Source of the DNA: Planctomycetota bacterium
GTDB taxonomy: Bacteria; Planctomycetota; Planctomycetia; Pirellulales; UBA1268
DNA length: 7,710 nt
Assembly: GCA_003670825.1 (NCBI GenBank)
Contig: QWQL01000069.1
Coordinates: 1 to 7,710 of the forward strand
Reading direction: 5' to 3'
A program made the position numbers and the translations under genes. Shown here piece after piece: positions 6,246 to 7,710 of the stretch. The stretch's first letter is position 1, and every line of letters starts with the position of its first letter. Under the pieces are notes generated by a model. It was not told the DNA's origin, ran no database searches, and saw only the letters and a program-made list of their open reading frames with translations.

Positions 6246-6584
6246 ATGACCGACCTGCCTCTTGAAATCTCAGTGACCGACGCCGCCGCGGCCCTCCAGG
6301 CCGTCGAGCTCCGCCCCCTGCTCCTCGACTGCCGCACGCCTGAGGAGCATGCGACCGCAAAGATCGCCGGCGCCCTGCTGATTCCGATGCAGGAAATCTC
6401 CGACCGCGTCGGAGATCTGTCGGCCCACCAGGGGGCGGCGATCATCGTCCATTGCCATCACGGGATGCGGAGCCTGCGGGTGGCACAGTGGCTTCGCGAG
6501 CAAGGGTTTTCCCGGGCTCAGAGCATGCGCGGGGGCATTGACGCCTGGAGCGACGAGGTCGACAAGACGGTGCCGAAGTACTGA
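6246..6584 (+). CDS. Single-domain rhodanese (sulfurtransferase-like) protein
   Basis: A 112-residue protein that is one rhodanese domain, about the size of GlpE. Visible are LLLDCRTPEEHATAKIAGA (25-43), the family's DxR...E..  ..I.GA pattern. Next come IPMQEI (46-51) and the active-site loop after beta-strand IIVHC with C70 as the expected persulfide cysteine (CHHGMRS, 70-76). Last is GGIDAWSDEVD (96-106). It probably carries or transfers sulfane sulfur in the cytoplasm; the acceptor is unknown. No signal peptide or membrane segment is seen. The ATG at 6246 is preferred because the domain starts right after it. In-frame upstream starts exist at 6237 (GTG) and 6192 (ATG, overlapping the DAHP synthase end by 23 bases), and none has a clear Shine-Dalgarno. 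It sits 31 bases after the DAHP synthase, implying one transcript, though no functional link to aromatic synthesis is evident. It converges on the protease gene with 8 bases between stops. Confidence 0.9.
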   Translation: MTDLPLEISVTDAAAALQAVELRPLLLDCRTPEEHATAKIAGALLIPMQEISDRVGDLSAHQGAAIIVHCHHGMRSLRVAQWLREQGFSRAQSMRGGIDAWSDEVDKTVPKY

Positions 6585-6596
6585 CCAGGTCGTCAG
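6581..6596. repeat. Short inverted repeat containing both convergent stop codons
   Basis: CTGAC (6581-6585) and GTCAG (6592-6596) flank a 6-base loop. The rhodanese TGA (6582-6584) and, on the other strand, the protease TGA (6593-6595) sit symmetrically in the two arms. A stronger hairpin with no T-tract, GGGAGG GCGG CCTCCC (6627-6642), lies 43 bases beyond the rhodanese stop inside the protease coding region and might help end the rhodanese transcript. Both are too weak to call terminators. Confidence 0.25.
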
Positions 6597-7710
6597 GCCC
6601 GCCTCGATCGCACGCCTGCAGTGCCCGGGAGGGCGGCCTCCCAGTTGGCCCCGTACGCCGCGAAGGCCGAGGCCATTTCGGCCGGCGCAGCGGCGTCTCT
6701 GGTGCCGGCAATCTTCGCTCCCGTGCCGGCAGCCAGCGCCGAAAAGGCGAATCGCACCTGATACACGCCGGTCGAGCCGTTGCGGCCCGAACCGGCCCGC
6801 GTCGGTGAGTAGGAAGCGTTGCCATAACCCGAGATGCCGACGTAATAGGTGCCAGCGGTCGATACTCGCATTGAAAGATAACTATCGAACGACCCGCCTG
6901 AATCGTCGTTCGTCGCAATCTGCCTGCCCGACGAGTTGAACAGCCTCGCGTAGCTGTCGAGCGTCGATCCACCCGAAAGCGTCTGGGCATCCACGTCGAT
7001 GACGAGCGTCTGCCCTGCGGCGAGCACCACCTTGTAGAGATCGACGTCGCGGCGGGCGAAGGAACCGTCGCCTATCCGCCCCGATAGCCGAAGCTCCCCC
7101 GCTGAGATGCCGACCACCGCCGCCGTCGCCAGCGTGGCGCCGGCATCGGCGATCGTGGCCGCCTGCGTGACCCATGTATCGCTCACCGAGACGGCCAGCG
7201 CGGCGGCATCGTCGGTGGCAACAATCCCAGACCCCGCCGCGGCGACCGTGAGCACATAGGTGCCCGCCGACGCGGTGGCCGCGGAGAGACCGTCAACCGT
7301 CCAGCGGATGGAGTCGGTCGTCGTGACGCTGACGCCGGCCAGCGAGACCGCCACGCCGCCGAGGGTCAGCTGCAGGTCGGCCGCATCGAAGCCCGACACG
7401 GCCCTGCTGAACTGCACCATCACCGCCGACACTGACGTCGTCCGCGGATCGGGCGAGACATCGATCACATCGGCCGTGGGAGCGGGCTGCGCCGGCGGCT
7501 CACCGCCGCCACCGCCGACCGCGGCGAGGGCCGCCGCGGCATTGACCAGTCCACCCGTCGCCACCTTGCCCGCGAGGGCGGGCAGTGGCACGGCGGTGGA
7601 AAGGATCGCGGTGCGGATCTGCGCCGCCGTCGCCTGCGGATTCGCCGCCGCAAGCAGCGCCACCGTGCCCGTCACGTGGGGGGTCGCCATCGAGGTGCCA
7701 CTGTAGGAGG
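6593..7710 (-). CDS. Secreted subtilisin-like (S8) serine protease with PPC domain, N-terminal part outside window
   Basis: The frame is open to the right edge. Reading in from 7708 it gives SYSGTSMATPHVTG, the S8 catalytic-serine motif, with the Ser codon at 7691-7693; the Asp and His of the triad lie outside the window. Numbering from the Met of that motif (7688-7690): the end of the protease fold (1-57), a Gly/Pro linker (58-73), an immunoglobulin-like beta domain (about 74-170, with VMVQFSRAVSGFD), and a bacterial pre-peptidase C-terminal domain (about 178-316). The latter shows RDVDLYKVVLAAGQTL, LDSYARLFNSSG, NDDSGGSFDSYL and AGTYYVGISGYGN. The protein ends in a 50-residue Ala-rich tail finishing GVRSRRA, with no PEP-CTERM or LPXTG-like sorting signal. 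Extracellular protein degradation is likely, and the PPC domain is usually found on secreted proteases. The true start, signal peptide and any propeptide cannot be seen. Confidence 0.93.
   Translation of the reverse strand, partial: SYSGTSMATPHVTGTVALLAAANPQATAAQIRTAILSTAVPLPALAGKVATGGLVNAAAALAAVGGGGGEPPAQPAPTADVIDVSPDPRTTSVSAVMVQFSRAVSGFDAADLQLTLGGVAVSLAGVSVTTTDSIRWTVDGLSAATASAGTYVLTVAAAGSGIVATDDAAALAVSVSDTWVTQAATIADAGATLATAAVVGISAGELRLSGRIGDGSFARRDVDLYKVVLAAGQTLVIDVDAQTLSGGSTLDSYARLFNSSGRQIATNDDSGGSFDSYLSMRVSTAGTYYVGISGYGNASYSPTRAGSGRNGSTGVYQVRFAFSALAAGTGAKIAGTRDAAAPAEMASAFAAYGANWEAALPGTAGVRSRRA

Noticed and set aside
1..7710. CRISPR array, insertion sequence, tRNA or phage content
   Set aside because: I saw no regularly spaced repeats, transposase or integrase motifs, terminal inverted repeats or tRNA-like cloverleaf.

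Overview
The window is a GC-rich chromosomal stretch with tightly packed genes. It most likely comes from a planctomycete (Pirellulales-like). The main reasons are the secreted subtilisin with a bacterial pre-peptidase C-terminal domain, the exported squalene-cyclase-like toroid protein, and the overall composition. This placement is an inference from gene content; there is no rRNA or other phylogenetic marker here. I saw no tRNA, rRNA, CRISPR array, insertion sequence, integrase or phage gene.

Layout, left to right. (1) The 3' three-quarters of ppc, phosphoenolpyruvate carboxylase, runs on the + strand and is cut by the left edge. (2) A 45-base gap between convergent stops holds a strong hairpin, a candidate shared terminator. 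(3) A two-gene minus-strand operon follows, read right to left. It is a HlyD/RND-type periplasmic adaptor (4975 to 3425) whose TGA overlaps the GTG start of an exported prenyltransferase/squalene-oxidase-repeat protein (3428 to 2220). (4) A 138-base divergent intergenic region contains a 10-base palindrome, a GC hairpin and a C-rich tract that is a G-quadruplex motif on the minus strand. (5) A plus-strand pair follows: an AroG-type DAHP synthase (5114-6214) and, 31 bases later, a single-domain rhodanese (6246-6584). (6) The C-terminal part of a secreted S8 serine protease lies on the minus strand and is cut by the right edge exactly at its catalytic-serine motif.

Metabolically, PEP carboxylase and DAHP synthase both consume phosphoenolpyruvate, one for oxaloacetate and one for the shikimate pathway. 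They are in separate transcription units, so the link may be only coincidental. The adaptor and toroid pair form the one real accessory-looking module. They are translationally coupled, both are predicted to act outside the cytoplasmic membrane, and neither a permease nor an outer-membrane channel is encoded next to them in this window. That pair is the best candidate for something undescribed, but its function cannot be deduced from sequence alone. The rest is ordinary housekeeping or exported-protein content.
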